A program made the position numbers and the translations under genes. A stretch of DNA of 64,000 bases. Source: Mycolicibacterium hassiacum DSM 44199 (GTDB taxonomy: Bacteria; Actinomycetota; Actinomycetes; Mycobacteriales; Mycobacteriaceae). Location of the stretch: the NCBI RefSeq assembly GCF_900603025.1, contig NZ_LR026975.1, positions 3,968,001 to 4,032,000 on the forward strand, written 5' to 3'. The notes below the pieces were generated by a model. That model did no database searches. It worked only from the letters and a program-made list of their open reading frames with translations, and was not told the origin of the DNA. Shown in pieces: positions 13,554 to 21,612 of the stretch; the first letter of the stretch is position 1, and each line of letters begins with the position of its first letter.

Positions 13554-13746
13554 GTCGCCCTCCCGAACTCGGATCGCATGAACCCGATCAGCAACCGGCA
13601 TTCACCCTTAGCGAGGGCAACGCCCGATGTTCATTCTTCGATCCGGCGATCCTGTTTCTGCCGTGTAACGGCGATTTGCAGCGCAAGCATAACTATTCGT
13701 TCTGATCTGAAGACCGAAATTGAAAACTTCCAAATATCATGTTGCT
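13554..13746. promoter_or_regulatory. Divergent promoter region between mbtH-NRPS and the DUF2505 gene
   Basis: The intergenic stretch is clearly less GC-rich than its flanks, mainly in its right half (13670-13746). TATCAT at 13735-13740 lies 6 nt before the GTG of the rightward gene and could be a -10 box for a leaderless transcript. I cannot place the mbtH-NRPS promoter precisely. Confidence 0.35.
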
Positions 13747-14259
13747 GTGCCGAGGTCCTTCTCATTTACGTTCGAGACAAATTCGAGCACGGAGCAAATA
13801 CTTTCCGCGTTCGGGCAGGAGGACTACTGGCGGGCCCGCTTGGGGGCCTTCGACACCCTCGACACGCTGGAGGAGTTCACCGTGGACCGGGCCGGATCGG
13901 TGCTGGTGAAACTCGCCAAGGACGTGCTGCACCCCGGGCGGCAGTCCGGCGGACCGCCGATCGGCAGGTTCCTGCCGCGCACCTGGCGCGTGGTTCAGAC
14001 CGAGGAGTGGCGCGCCGGCCGAGCGGGCCGGATCGAGGGCGACCTGCGGCTGGTCGCGCACGGTACGCCCGCGTCCGCTGCCGGTTCTACGGTCATCGTC
14101 CCTGTTCAGGGCGGTTCTCAGGGCACCGGCTCAGCTACCGTGCGGTTCAATGTGCCGCTGATCGGCGGCCAGGTGGAGAACCTCATGGGCCGCACCCTGA
14201 CCGAGAGCATCCGGGCGCTGAACGAGTTCACCACCAGTTGGATCGCCGAACACGTCTGA
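13747..14259 (+). CDS. DUF2505 family protein
   Basis: A 170-residue protein starting VPRSFSFTFETN, with the segments QILSAFGQEDYWRARL and GSATVRFNVPLIGGQVENLM typical of mycobacterial DUF2505 proteins. The family is thought to have a START/SRPBCC-like fold and no assigned function. The GTG start fits the usual family beginning (M/V-PRSF); an in-frame TTG lies 27 nt upstream. No convincing Shine-Dalgarno sequence is present, so a leaderless message is possible. It is divergent from mbtH-NRPS. Its N-terminal codons lie in the AT-richer patch. Confidence 0.75.
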   Translation: MPRSFSFTFETNSSTEQILSAFGQEDYWRARLGAFDTLDTLEEFTVDRAGSVLVKLAKDVLHPGRQSGGPPIGRFLPRTWRVVQTEEWRAGRAGRIEGDLRLVAHGTPASAAGSTVIVPVQGGSQGTGSATVRFNVPLIGGQVENLMGRTLTESIRALNEFTTSWIAEHV

Positions 14260-14763
14260 CCGCGCTCCCACGCCGCCGCCGGTCCCGGTCGGCGCGCGAT
14301 CCGCACGGTCGGTGAATCAACTTCTCGGGCGACTGCTTTCTTATTCAGGAAAAGCGTAGTCATGGTTATCCCGGCGAACATCCGCCTCCGGGATATCAAC
14401 CGCTAGATGCCGTGATGGTTTTCGCCGGTTTCCACTGTACTTGATGAAGCAATAATTGCCGAGGGGATTATTGGCTAACAAATTTCGTTTACGTTATTCT
14501 TTCAATCGCACAATTTGATCGCGAAAAGAATCGATTAATGGGCACCGAAAATGTGCAGCGACGAGCCGATTTCCGATTCAGTTCCCAGCGGACTTTGCCG
14601 GCCCGACGACATTACGGACCGGCGCGAAAAGCGTCGAAAAACGTTGCGCCTCAACACAACCAAGGCGAAATTGAGTCTGCGCCCAGGGCGCGGACGTGCG
14701 AGTGGTCAGCGCCCTGGACGCAGAGTCGAACCGTACGGGGCCGCGCGGCCCGCCGCGGTGGGC
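14260..14763. other. 504-nt stretch without a convincing gene, AT-richer core
   Basis: The part from about 14330 to 14560 is conspicuously AT-rich for this genome (runs such as aacaaatttcgtttacgtta). I see no family-like reading frame in it. It separates the NRPS side from the sterol cluster and may be a recombination junction (inference). The right end carries the hairpin annotated separately. Confidence 0.6.
14677..14723 (-). terminator. Hairpin downstream of hsaF, possible terminator
   Basis: Two 15-nt arms (14677-14691 and 14709-14723) pair with one mismatch around a 17-nt loop. It lies 41 nt beyond the hsaF stop codon. There is no U tract, which is common for mycobacterial terminators. 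Confidence 0.5.
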
Positions 14764-15825
14764 TCAGGAACCGGCCTTGGCCGCGGCTTCCTCCTGCTCG
14801 CGCTTGATCTCCAGCGCGATGTCGATGAGCTGGTCCTCCTGACCGCCGATGAGCTTGCGCTGACCGGCCCGGTGCAACAACTTGTGCGCCGGCACCCCGT
14901 AGCGCTCGGACTGGCGGATGGCGTGCTTGAGGAAGCTCGAGTACACCCCGGAGTAGCCCATGATCAGCGCGTTGCGGTCCAGCAGGCACTCGGCGGGCAT
15001 CGCCGGAGCGACGACCTCCTCCGCCGCGTCGGCGATGTCGAAGAAGTCGATCCCGGTCTTGACGCCGATCTTGTCGAACACCCCGATGAGGGCCTCGACC
15101 GGCGCGTTGCCCGCGCCCGCGCCGAAGCGGCGGCAGGAGCCGTCGATCTGCTTCGCGCCGGCCCGGACCGCCTCGACCGAGTTCGCGACGCCGAGACCGA
15201 GGTTCTCGTGCCCGTGGAAGCCGACCTGCGCGTCGTCACCGAGCTCGGCGACCAGCGCGGCCACCCGGTCACGCACCCCCTCGAGCACCAGCGCACCCGC
15301 CGAGTCGACGACGTACACGCACTGACAGCCGGCATCGGCCATGATGCGGGCCTGCTTGGCCAGCGCTTCCGGCGGGATGGTGTGCGCCATCATCAGAAAG
15401 CCCACGGTCTCCAGCCCGAGTTCGCGGGCCAGGCCGAAGTGCTGGATGGACACGTCGGCCTCGGTGCAGTGGGTGGCGATCCGGCAGATCGACCCGCCGT
15501 TGTCCTGGGCCTCCTTGATGTCGTCCTTGGTGCCCACCCCCGGCAGCATCAGGAACGCGATCTTGGCTTCCTTGACCGTCTCGGCGGCGATCTTGATCAG
15601 CTCCTGGTCGGGCACCTTGGAGAAGCCGTAGTTGAAGCTCGACCCGCCCAGGCCGTCACCGTGAGTGACCTCGATGACCGGCACACCGGCGGTGTCCAGG
15701 GCGGCGACGATCGAGCGCACCTCTTCCCGGGTGAACTGATGCCGCTTGTGGTGGCTGCCGTCGCGCAGCGAGGTGTCGGTGATACGGACGTCCCAGATCG
15801 GGTTGAAGAAAACGTCGGTGCTCAC
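14764..15825 (-). CDS. hsaF: 4-hydroxy-2-oxovalerate aldolase (sterol pathway)
   Basis: A 353-residue DmpG/HMG-CoA-lyase-like TIM barrel. It cleaves 4-hydroxy-2-oxo acids to pyruvate and an aldehyde in the final part of sterol ring A/B degradation. [10 protein letters not shown] near the N-terminus carries the metal-binding Asp and catalytic Arg; HGHENLG supplies a metal-ligand His; the [13 protein letters not shown] tail is usual for DmpG-type aldolases. The GTG start overlaps the hsaG stop by 4 nt. HsaF and HsaG form a channelling complex, in line with this coupling. It is the last gene of the leftward hsaE-hsaG-hsaF operon, equivalent to Rv3534c, and is probably controlled from the KstR site near kstD. 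Confidence 0.96.
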   Translation of the reverse strand: MSTDVFFNPIWDVRITDTSLRDGSHHKRHQFTREEVRSIVAALDTAGVPVIEVTHGDGLGGSSFNYGFSKVPDQELIKIAAETVKEAKIAFLMLPGVGTKDDIKEAQDNGGSICRIATHCTEADVSIQHFGLARELGLETVGFLMMAHTIPPEALAKQARIMADAGCQCVYVVDSAGALVLEGVRDRVAALVAELGDDAQVGFHGHENLGLGVANSVEAVRAGAKQIDGSCRRFGAGAGNAPVEALIGVFDKIGVKTGIDFFDIADAAEEVVAPAMPAECLLDRNALIMGYSGVYSSFLKHAIRQSERYGVPAHKLLHRAGQRKLIGGQEDQLIDIALEIKREQEEAAAKAGS

Positions 15826-16751
15826 GCCTGGGCCCCCTTCACTGCCAGCCGCTCCTTGGCGATCTCCTCGCCGACCTTGGTGGCCGCCGCGGTCATGATG
15901 TCCAGGTTTCCAGCGTACGGCGGCAGGTAGTCGCCGGCACCCTCCACTTCGATGAACGTGGTGACCACGTACTGGTTGCCGTTGACCACCGACGGTTCGT
16001 CGAACTGCGGCTCGTTGAGCAACCGGTAGCCGGGCACGTAGGTCTGCACCTCGGCGACCACGTCGTGGATCGACTTGGTGATCGCGTCGCGGTCCGCGTC
16101 CTCGGGGATGGCGCAGAAGATGGTGTCGCGCATGATCATCGGTGGCTCGGCCGGGTTCAGGATGATGATCGCCTTGCCGCGCTCGGCGCCGCCGATCGTC
16201 TCCACACCCTTGCTGGTGGTCTTGGTGAACTCGTCGATGTTGGCGCGGGTGCCCGGGCCGGCCGACTTCGAGGCGACCGAGGCGACGATCTCGGCGTAGG
16301 GCACGGTGCCGCCCTGCGCGGCGACCGCGCGCACCACCGCGTACACGATCGGGATGGTGGCCTGCCCGCCGCAGGTGACCATGTTGACGTTCGGGGCGTC
16401 GAGATGCTCACGCAGGTTCGCCGGCGGGATGACGCCCGGCCCCACCGCGGCCGGGGTGAGGTCGATGGCGCGGATCCCGGCCTCGGCGTACCGCGGCGCG
16501 GCCGCCCTGTGCACGTAGGCGCTGGTGGCCTCGAACAGCAGGTCCGGCTTCTCGTCCTGGGCGAGCAGCCAGTCCACGCCCTCGTGCGAGGTCTCCAGAC
16601 CGAGCTTGCGGGCGCGGGCCAGACCCTCGCTCTCCGGATCGATGCCGATCATCCACCGCGGCTCCAGCCACTCCGACCGCAGCAGCTTGTAGAGCAGGTC
16701 GGTGCTGATGTTCCCGGATCCGACGATCGCGACGGATGCTTTGTCGGGCAT
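15822..16751 (-). CDS. hsaG: Acylating acetaldehyde/propionaldehyde dehydrogenase
   Basis: A 309-residue DmpF-type dehydrogenase that turns the aldehyde released by HsaF into acyl-CoA using NAD+ and CoA. The Rossmann motif [10 protein letters not shown] is at 7-16. The catalytic Cys is Cys127 in [10 protein letters not shown], followed by [17 protein letters not shown]. Length and gene order match Rv3535c. It starts 10 nt after the hsaE stop and overlaps hsaF by 4 nt. Confidence 0.96.
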   Translation of the reverse strand: MPDKASVAIVGSGNISTDLLYKLLRSEWLEPRWMIGIDPESEGLARARKLGLETSHEGVDWLLAQDEKPDLLFEATSAYVHRAAAPRYAEAGIRAIDLTPAAVGPGVIPPANLREHLDAPNVNMVTCGGQATIPIVYAVVRAVAAQGGTVPYAEIVASVASKSAGPGTRANIDEFTKTTSKGVETIGGAERGKAIIILNPAEPPMIMRDTIFCAIPEDADRDAITKSIHDVVAEVQTYVPGYRLLNEPQFDEPSVVNGNQYVVTTFIEVEGAGDYLPPYAGNLDIMTAAATKVGEEIAKERLAVKGAQA

Positions 16752-16761
16752 GTCTGCTCCT

Positions 16762-17547
16762 CTACTCGAAACTCAGGTGGACGGCGCCGAGCCCCGCGAA
16801 CTCCGCGACGAACTCGTCCCCCGGGGTGGCGTCGAACGCCTTCGTGCACGACCCGGGCAACACGATGTCGCCGGCTTTCAGTCGCACCCCGAAGCCTTCC
16901 ACTTTCCTGGCCAGCCAGGCCACCGCCGTGACCGGGTTGCCCAGCACGGCATCGCTGCGGCCCTTGGCCACCACCTCACCGTTGCGGGTCAGCACCGCGT
17001 CGATGTTGCGGATGTCGATATCCCCCGGCTTCACCCGCGCCTCGCCCAGCACCCAGCCGGCCGAGGAGGCGTTGTCGGCGATGGTGTCGCAGAGCTTGAT
17101 CTTCCAGTCGGTGATGCGGGTGTCGATCAGCTCCAGCGCCGGGACGAACGCTTCGGTCGCCGCGAGCACATCCTCTTCGGTGCAGCCGGCGCCGGGCAGG
17201 TCGCGGGCCAGGATGAAACCGACCTCGACCTCGACCCGGGGATACAGATACCTGCTGGTCTGCACCGGCCGGTCCTGGAACACCTGCATCGTGTCGAGCA
17301 GGTGACCGTAGTCCGGCTCGTCGACGTTCATCATCTTCTGCATCGCCTCGGACGACAGGCCCACCTTGTGCCCGACGACGCGCGCGCCCTCGGCGACCTT
17401 CTTGCGGATGTTGATCAGCTGGATCTCGTAGGCGTCGACGACATCGATATCGGGGTACCGGTCGGTCAGCGGGGTGATCGGCACCCGACTGCGTTCGGCC
17501 TCGGCCAATTCGGCGGCAAGTTGCTCACGGACCTGCGAGCTGAGCAT
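16762..17547 (-). CDS. hsaE: 2-hydroxypenta-2,4-dienoate hydratase
   Basis: A 261-residue member of the MhpD/FAH-like hydratase family that hydrates the dienoate released by HsaD to 4-hydroxy-2-oxo acids for HsaF. Recognisable stretches are [10 protein letters not shown], the [14 protein letters not shown] metal-site segment and the C-terminal [19 protein letters not shown]. It is the first gene of the leftward hsaE-G-F operon (Rv3536c equivalent), divergent from kstD. AGGGGA lies about 10 nt before the ATG. Confidence 0.95.
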   Translation of the reverse strand: MLSSQVREQLAAELAEAERSRVPITPLTDRYPDIDVVDAYEIQLINIRKKVAEGARVVGHKVGLSSEAMQKMMNVDEPDYGHLLDTMQVFQDRPVQTSRYLYPRVEVEVGFILARDLPGAGCTEEDVLAATEAFVPALELIDTRITDWKIKLCDTIADNASSAGWVLGEARVKPGDIDIRNIDAVLTRNGEVVAKGRSDAVLGNPVTAVAWLARKVEGFGVRLKAGDIVLPGSCTKAFDATPGDEFVAEFAGLGAVHLSFE

Positions 17548-17605
17548 CTAGATGAAGTCCCCTCGTGTCGTCGACCGGCGCAGTTGTGGGTCGGCCGGGC
17601 AATTC

Positions 17606-17619
17606 TATAACGTGTTCTA
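17606..17619. promoter_or_regulatory. KstR operator between hsaE and kstD
   Basis: TATAACGTGTTCTA fits the KstR consensus TnnAACnnGTTnnA at every fixed position. The site ends 2 nt before the kstD ATG and also faces the hsaE promoter. TATAAC at its left end could be the kstD -10 box, giving a leaderless message. Confidence 0.9.
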
Positions 17620-17620
17620 C

Positions 17621-19303
17621 ATGACCGGACAGGAGTACGACGTCGTCGTGGTGGGCAGCGGTGCCGCCGGCATGGTTGCCGCCCTCACCGCAGCTCACCA
17701 GGGACTCTCGACGATAGTCGTTGAGAAGGCCCCGCACTACGGCGGTTCCACTGCGCGGTCAGGTGGCGGTGTGTGGATCCCCAACAACGAGGTGCTCAAG
17801 CGCGCCGGGGTGAAGGACACCCCCGAAGCCGCGCGCAAGTACCTGCACGCGATCGTCGGCGACGTCGTCCCGCCGGAGAAGATCGACACCTACCTCGAAC
17901 GCGGCCCGGAGATGCTGTCGTTCGTCATGAAGCACTCGCCGCTGAAGATGTGCTGGGTGCCGGGCTACTCCGACTACTACCCCGAGGTGCCCGGCGGCCG
18001 CCCGGGTGGGCGCTCGATCGAACCCAGGCCGTTCAACGCCAAGAAGCTCGGCCCCGACCTCAAATACCTTGAGCCGCCGTACGGCAAGGTCCCGATGAAC
18101 GTCGTGGTCATGCAGCAGGACTATGTGCGGCTCAACCAGCTCAAACGCCATCCCCGCGGGGTGCTGCGCAGCCTGAAGGTCGGCATGCGCACGATGTGGG
18201 CGCAGGCCACCGGAAAAAACCTGGTCGGTATGGGCCGGGCGTTGATCGCCCCGCTGCGCATCGGCCTGCGCGACGCCGGGGTGCCGGTGCGGCTCAACAC
18301 CGCGCTGACCGATCTGTACGTCGAGGACGGTGTGGTGCGCGGCATCTACGTGCGCGACACCAACGCCGCCGACGACAGCGAGCCCGAGCTGATCCGCGCG
18401 CGCCGCGGCGTGATCCTGGCCTGCGGCGGGTTCGAGCACAACGAGCAGATGCGCGTCAAGTACCAGCGGCCCCCGATCTGCACCGACTGGACGGTGGGCG
18501 CGAAGGCCAACACCGGTGACGGGATTCAGGCCGCCGAGAAGCTCGGCGCCAAGCTCGACATCATGGAGGACGCCTGGTGGGGGCCGACGGTGCCGCTGGT
18601 CGGCGCACCGTGGTTCGCGCTGTCCGAACGCAATTCGCCCGGCTCGATCATCGTCAACATGGCGGGCAAGCGGTTCATGAACGAGTCGATGCCCTACGTC
18701 GAGGCCGTGCACCACATGTACGGCGGCAAGTACGGTCAGGGCCCCGGCCCCGGCGAGAACATCCCGGCCTGGTTGGTGTTCGACCAGCAGTACCGCAACC
18801 GCTACCTGTTCGCCGGGCTGCAGCCGGGCCAGCGTATTCCGAAGAAATGGCTGGAGTCCGGGGTCATCGTCATGGCCGACACCCTCGACGAGCTGGCCGC
18901 CAGGACCGGCGTGCCGGCCGACACCTTCAAGGCGACGGTCGAACGGTTCAACGGTTTCGCCCGCTCGGGTGTCGACGAGGACTTCCACCGCGGCGAGAGC
19001 GCCTACGACCGCTACTACGGTGACCCGACCAACAAGCCCAACCCGAACCTCGGCGAGATCAAGCACCCCCCGTTCTACGCCGCCAAGCTGGTGCCGGGTG
19101 ACCTGGGCACCAAGGGCGGGATCGTCACCGACGTGCACGGCCGGGCGCTACGCGACGACGGATCGGTGATCGAGGGGCTGTACGCTGCAGGCAATGTCAG
19201 CGCACCGGTGATGGGACACACATACCCGGGCCCCGGTGGGACCATCGGTCCGGCGATGACATTCGGATACCTTGCGGCACTACACATTGCGGGGAAGAAC
19301 TGA
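17621..19303 (+). CDS. kstD: 3-ketosteroid delta-1-dehydrogenase
   Basis: A 560-residue FAD enzyme that introduces the 1,2 double bond into 3-ketosteroids, the step leading to opening of ring B. The N-terminal Rossmann motif VVVVGSGAAGMVAAL, the GGSTARSGGGVWIPNN segment and the C-terminal FAD/catalytic stretch GHTYPGPGGTIGPAM are all present. I chose the ATG giving MTGQEYDVVV because the M. tuberculosis homologue Rv3537 starts there. The frame is open 69 nt further upstream, but that extension would run through the KstR site. The stop overlaps the next start (TGATG), so kstD and hsd4B are coupled. Confidence 0.97.
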   Translation: MTGQEYDVVVVGSGAAGMVAALTAAHQGLSTIVVEKAPHYGGSTARSGGGVWIPNNEVLKRAGVKDTPEAARKYLHAIVGDVVPPEKIDTYLERGPEMLSFVMKHSPLKMCWVPGYSDYYPEVPGGRPGGRSIEPRPFNAKKLGPDLKYLEPPYGKVPMNVVVMQQDYVRLNQLKRHPRGVLRSLKVGMRTMWAQATGKNLVGMGRALIAPLRIGLRDAGVPVRLNTALTDLYVEDGVVRGIYVRDTNAADDSEPELIRARRGVILACGGFEHNEQMRVKYQRPPICTDWTVGAKANTGDGIQAAEKLGAKLDIMEDAWWGPTVPLVGAPWFALSERNSPGSIIVNMAGKRFMNESMPYVEAVHHMYGGKYGQGPGPGENIPAWLVFDQQYRNRYLFAGLQPGQRIPKKWLESGVIVMADTLDELAARTGVPADTFKATVERFNGFARSGVDEDFHRGESAYDRYYGDPTNKPNPNLGEIKHPPFYAAKLVPGDLGTKGGIVTDVHGRALRDDGSVIEGLYAAGNVSAPVMGHTYPGPGGTIGPAMTFGYLAALHIAGKN

Positions 19304-20163
19304 TGCCCATCAACCTTGACGAGGCGCTCGGCGCCGAGCTCGAACCGGTCGAGTTCTCCTGGACCAGCAGCGATGTGCAGCTCTACCATCTCGCACTCGG
19401 TGCCGGGCAGGACCCGATGGACCCGAAGGAGTTGCGTTATCTGACCGACGGCAACCCGCAGGTGCTGCCGACGTTCGGCAATGTCGCACAGAGCTTTCAC
19501 CTCACCGAGCCGCCGTCGGTGAAGTTCCCCGGCATCGACATCGAGTTGTCGAAGGTGCTGCACGCCAGCGAGGCGGTGTCGACGCCGAATCCGATTCCGC
19601 CGTCCGGGACCGGGATCGCGGTGACCCGGTTCACCGATATCTGGGACAAGGGCAAGGCGGCGGTGATCTGGTCGGAGACCACGGTCAAGGCGCCCGATGG
19701 GACGCTGCTGTGGACCCAGCGCCGTTCGATCTACGCCCGCGGCGAAGGCGGTTTCGGCGGTGAACGCGGCCCGTCCACGTCGACCGAGCCACCGCAGCGG
19801 GATCCCGATGTGGTGCTGTCCATTTCGACGTCGCCGCAGCAGGCGTTGCTGTACCGGATGTGCGGTGACCGCAACCCGTTGCACTCCGACCCCGAGTTCG
19901 CCAAGGCGGCCGGGTTTCCGCGACCGATCCTGCACGGTCTGTGCACCTACGGCATGACCTGTAAAGCCATGGTGGACAACCTTCTCGACGGCGATACCTC
20001 GCGGGTGCGCAGCTACAGCGCCCGGTTCGCCGGTGTGGTGTTCCCGGGCGAGACCCTCACCGCGCGGATCTGGAAGGAAGGCGACGGTTTCTCGGCCGTG
20101 GTCACCGCCCCCGCGCGCGATGACGCGGTCGCACTGGCCGGGGTGGAACTCATCCCGGCCTGA
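19303..20163 (+). CDS. hsd4B: MaoC-like 2-enoyl-CoA hydratase (Rv3538-type)
   Basis: A 286-residue double hot-dog enoyl-CoA hydratase. The hydratase-2 motif is in the C-terminal half: GDRNPLHSDPEFAKAAGFPR, then PILHGLCTYG, with the catalytic Asp and His. The N-terminal half is the degenerate hot dog that helps bind CoA. It is co-transcribed with kstD through a TGATG overlap. In M. tuberculosis the equivalent gene belongs to the KstR regulon and is linked to sterol side-chain beta-oxidation; the exact substrate here is inferred from position only. Confidence 0.88.
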   Translation: MPINLDEALGAELEPVEFSWTSSDVQLYHLALGAGQDPMDPKELRYLTDGNPQVLPTFGNVAQSFHLTEPPSVKFPGIDIELSKVLHASEAVSTPNPIPPSGTGIAVTRFTDIWDKGKAAVIWSETTVKAPDGTLLWTQRRSIYARGEGGFGGERGPSTSTEPPQRDPDVVLSISTSPQQALLYRMCGDRNPLHSDPEFAKAAGFPRPILHGLCTYGMTCKAMVDNLLDGDTSRVRSYSARFAGVVFPGETLTARIWKEGDGFSAVVTAPARDDAVALAGVELIPA

Positions 20164-20238
20164 CGCCGACGTATTCGACTGTCGGCGAGCGCAAACCAGC
20201 CCGAGACCGGATGCGCGTTTGCTGCGCAGCTGCGATAA

Positions 20239-20691
20239 GCAGATGAAACACGTTGCGACCTGCATGAAGCAGTTCCGCCGCCCGCGCCGGCTTCCTCGAG
20301 CTCGACCCCGTCGTCGCGCGATTACACCCCGGCTCCGACCCGTTCGACTCCGGCGAGCACCGCGACCGAGGATGAGGTCGAGGAGGTCGAGGTCGACGTC
20401 GTCGAGGAAGAGGTCGACGTCGAGGTGATCGAGGAGGAAGAGGGCGCCGAGGCCACCGGAACCGCGACCGAGGGCAGCCAGGGCACCCCGCTGCCTGCGG
20501 GCAGCTCCGGCACGCCGATCGACGAGGCCACCGAGGCCACCCCGGCGACCCAGGGCACGCCTGCCGCTGAGGGCAGCAGCTCCGGCACGCCGATCGCCGA
20601 GGGCACGACCACCCCGGCCGGCAGCCAGGACAGCTCGCAGTCCTCGACCGGTGGGTCGTCCACCCCGACCACCTATCTGCCCACCCCGTAA
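20239..20691 (+). pseudogene. Low-complexity coding remnant (Pro/Ala/Ser/Thr/Glu-rich)
   Basis: The frame is open from just after a TAA at 20236 to a TAA at 20691. It reads as a Pro/Ser-rich segment, then an acidic Glu/Val/Asp repeat (EDEVEEVEVDVVEEEVDV), then repeats of the type GTPI(D/A)E. No ATG, GTG or TTG precedes the coding-like part; the first possible start, a GTG at 20425, is inside the acidic repeat. It looks like the 3' end of a gene whose beginning has been lost. M. tuberculosis has PPE63 at this position, so descent from a PPE-type gene is possible but unproven. A short intact protein from 20425 (88 aa) is the alternative. Confidence 0.4.
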
Positions 20692-20715
20692 CGGGGATCA
20701 GCGCACGTCATCACG

Positions 20716-20745
20716 GTGCCGGTCCGGCGTCAGCCGGGCCGGCAC
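20716..20745. terminator. Bidirectional hairpin terminator
   Basis: Arms GTGCCGGTCCGGC and GCCGGGCCGGCAC pair over 13 positions with one G-T wobble around a 4-nt loop. It lies between two convergent reading frames. Confidence 0.7.
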
Positions 20746-20748
20746 TGT

Positions 20749-21588
20749 TCATGAGTGGGAGGACCACCAGGCGTACAACTGGGGGAAACTCGGCCCCTCC
20801 GGTCCGGCATCGACGATGTTGAGGGTCAGCCGGTCGACGTCACTCCAGATCACCGTGGGCCGGTCGTCCCGCAGCCCGCAGAACAGCGTCCCGCTCACCT
20901 TGTCCGGCGTCGCGTTGCGCCGCCACGGGCCCGGCGACTGGATCCGGTTCGGGCAGTCGACGCGGGTGGCGGCGGCAATGGCCTCGGTGAAGGAGCTCTC
21001 GAGCGCGGCCCGGTCCCTCATCAGCGTGTAGGTCGCCGATCTCGGGCCGCCCGGGTCGTTGTTCGGCCCGCACTCGAACTGCGACAGCGCGTCCTCCGGG
21101 GCGTCGGCCAGGCTGCACGCGCCCGCCGGATATCCCTTGGGCAGGTACCTGCGCAGCTTCACATCGGCTTCGGTCACGTTGGACTCGGTAGGGGTTGCCG
21201 TCGGTGCGGCGGTCGCCCCGGAGTCCGGCGATTCGTCATCGCCGTCCGGGCGCACCAGCCAGAACACCAGCCCACCGGTCAGGGCGACCGCGCCCACCAC
21301 CGCCGCGCCGATGAGGAACGGCTTGGCGTTGAGGCGCCGGCGCGCGACCGGTCGCCCCACCACCTGCGCATCGAACTGGCTCGCGAACGACGGGCCGGCC
21401 AACGGCGGCCCGTCGAATCGGGGCTGCTGCCATTCCTGCTCGTCCGACTGCGCCTGTCCTTCGACCGCCCCGACACCCGAAATCTGCTGAATCGGACCGG
21501 TGTCGGCCTCGTCGGGTTCCGGCTCGGCTGGGTCGACCGGGGTGTCCCCTTGCTGCGGTTCGGGATCCGATGGCGTCGACGAACTCAC
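20749..21588 (-). CDS. Membrane-anchored protein with cysteine-containing outer domain
   Basis: A 279-residue protein of unknown function. An acidic, Pro-rich cytoplasmic stretch (about 1-85) is followed by a basic patch (ARRRLNAK), one membrane helix (FLIGAAVVGAVALTGGLVFW, about 91-112), a Thr/Ala/Pro linker, and a C-terminal domain outside the membrane. That domain has four cysteines (ACSLAD, FECG, VDCP, FCGL) that could form two disulfides. The layout resembles single-pass mycobacterial sensor-type domains, but I do not recognise the family. GTG start; it begins 24 nt upstream of the ltp2 stop, so read-through from the side-chain operon is possible. Confidence 0.75.
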   Translation of the reverse strand: MSSSTPSDPEPQQGDTPVDPAEPEPDEADTGPIQQISGVGAVEGQAQSDEQEWQQPRFDGPPLAGPSFASQFDAQVVGRPVARRRLNAKPFLIGAAVVGAVALTGGLVFWLVRPDGDDESPDSGATAAPTATPTESNVTEADVKLRRYLPKGYPAGACSLADAPEDALSQFECGPNNDPGGPRSATYTLMRDRAALESSFTEAIAAATRVDCPNRIQSPGPWRRNATPDKVSGTLFCGLRDDRPTVIWSDVDRLTLNIVDAGPEGPSFPQLYAWWSSHS

Positions 21589-21612
21589 AGTGCAGAGGGT
21601 AGCGGCCCGGAC

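Noticed and set aside
14118..14399. Minus-strand open frame of 93 codons
   Set aside because: It overlaps the end of the DUF2505 gene antisense and shows no coding character or ribosome site.
14677..14735. tRNA-like look of the hairpin and the ggttcgactc stretch on the minus strand
   Set aside because: The putative T stem does not pair (GTACG against TGCGT) and no acceptor or anticodon arm can be built.
17759..19138. Long minus-strand open frame opposite kstD
   Set aside because: Composition is antisense-like (His/Arg/Val-rich), while kstD on the other strand is complete and recognisable throughout.
20322..20672. Minus-strand Val/Ser/Pro-rich frame opposite the low-complexity remnant
   Set aside because: It is the mirror of the repeats on the plus strand. 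The terminator and stop codon fit the plus-strand frame better, although neither is certain.
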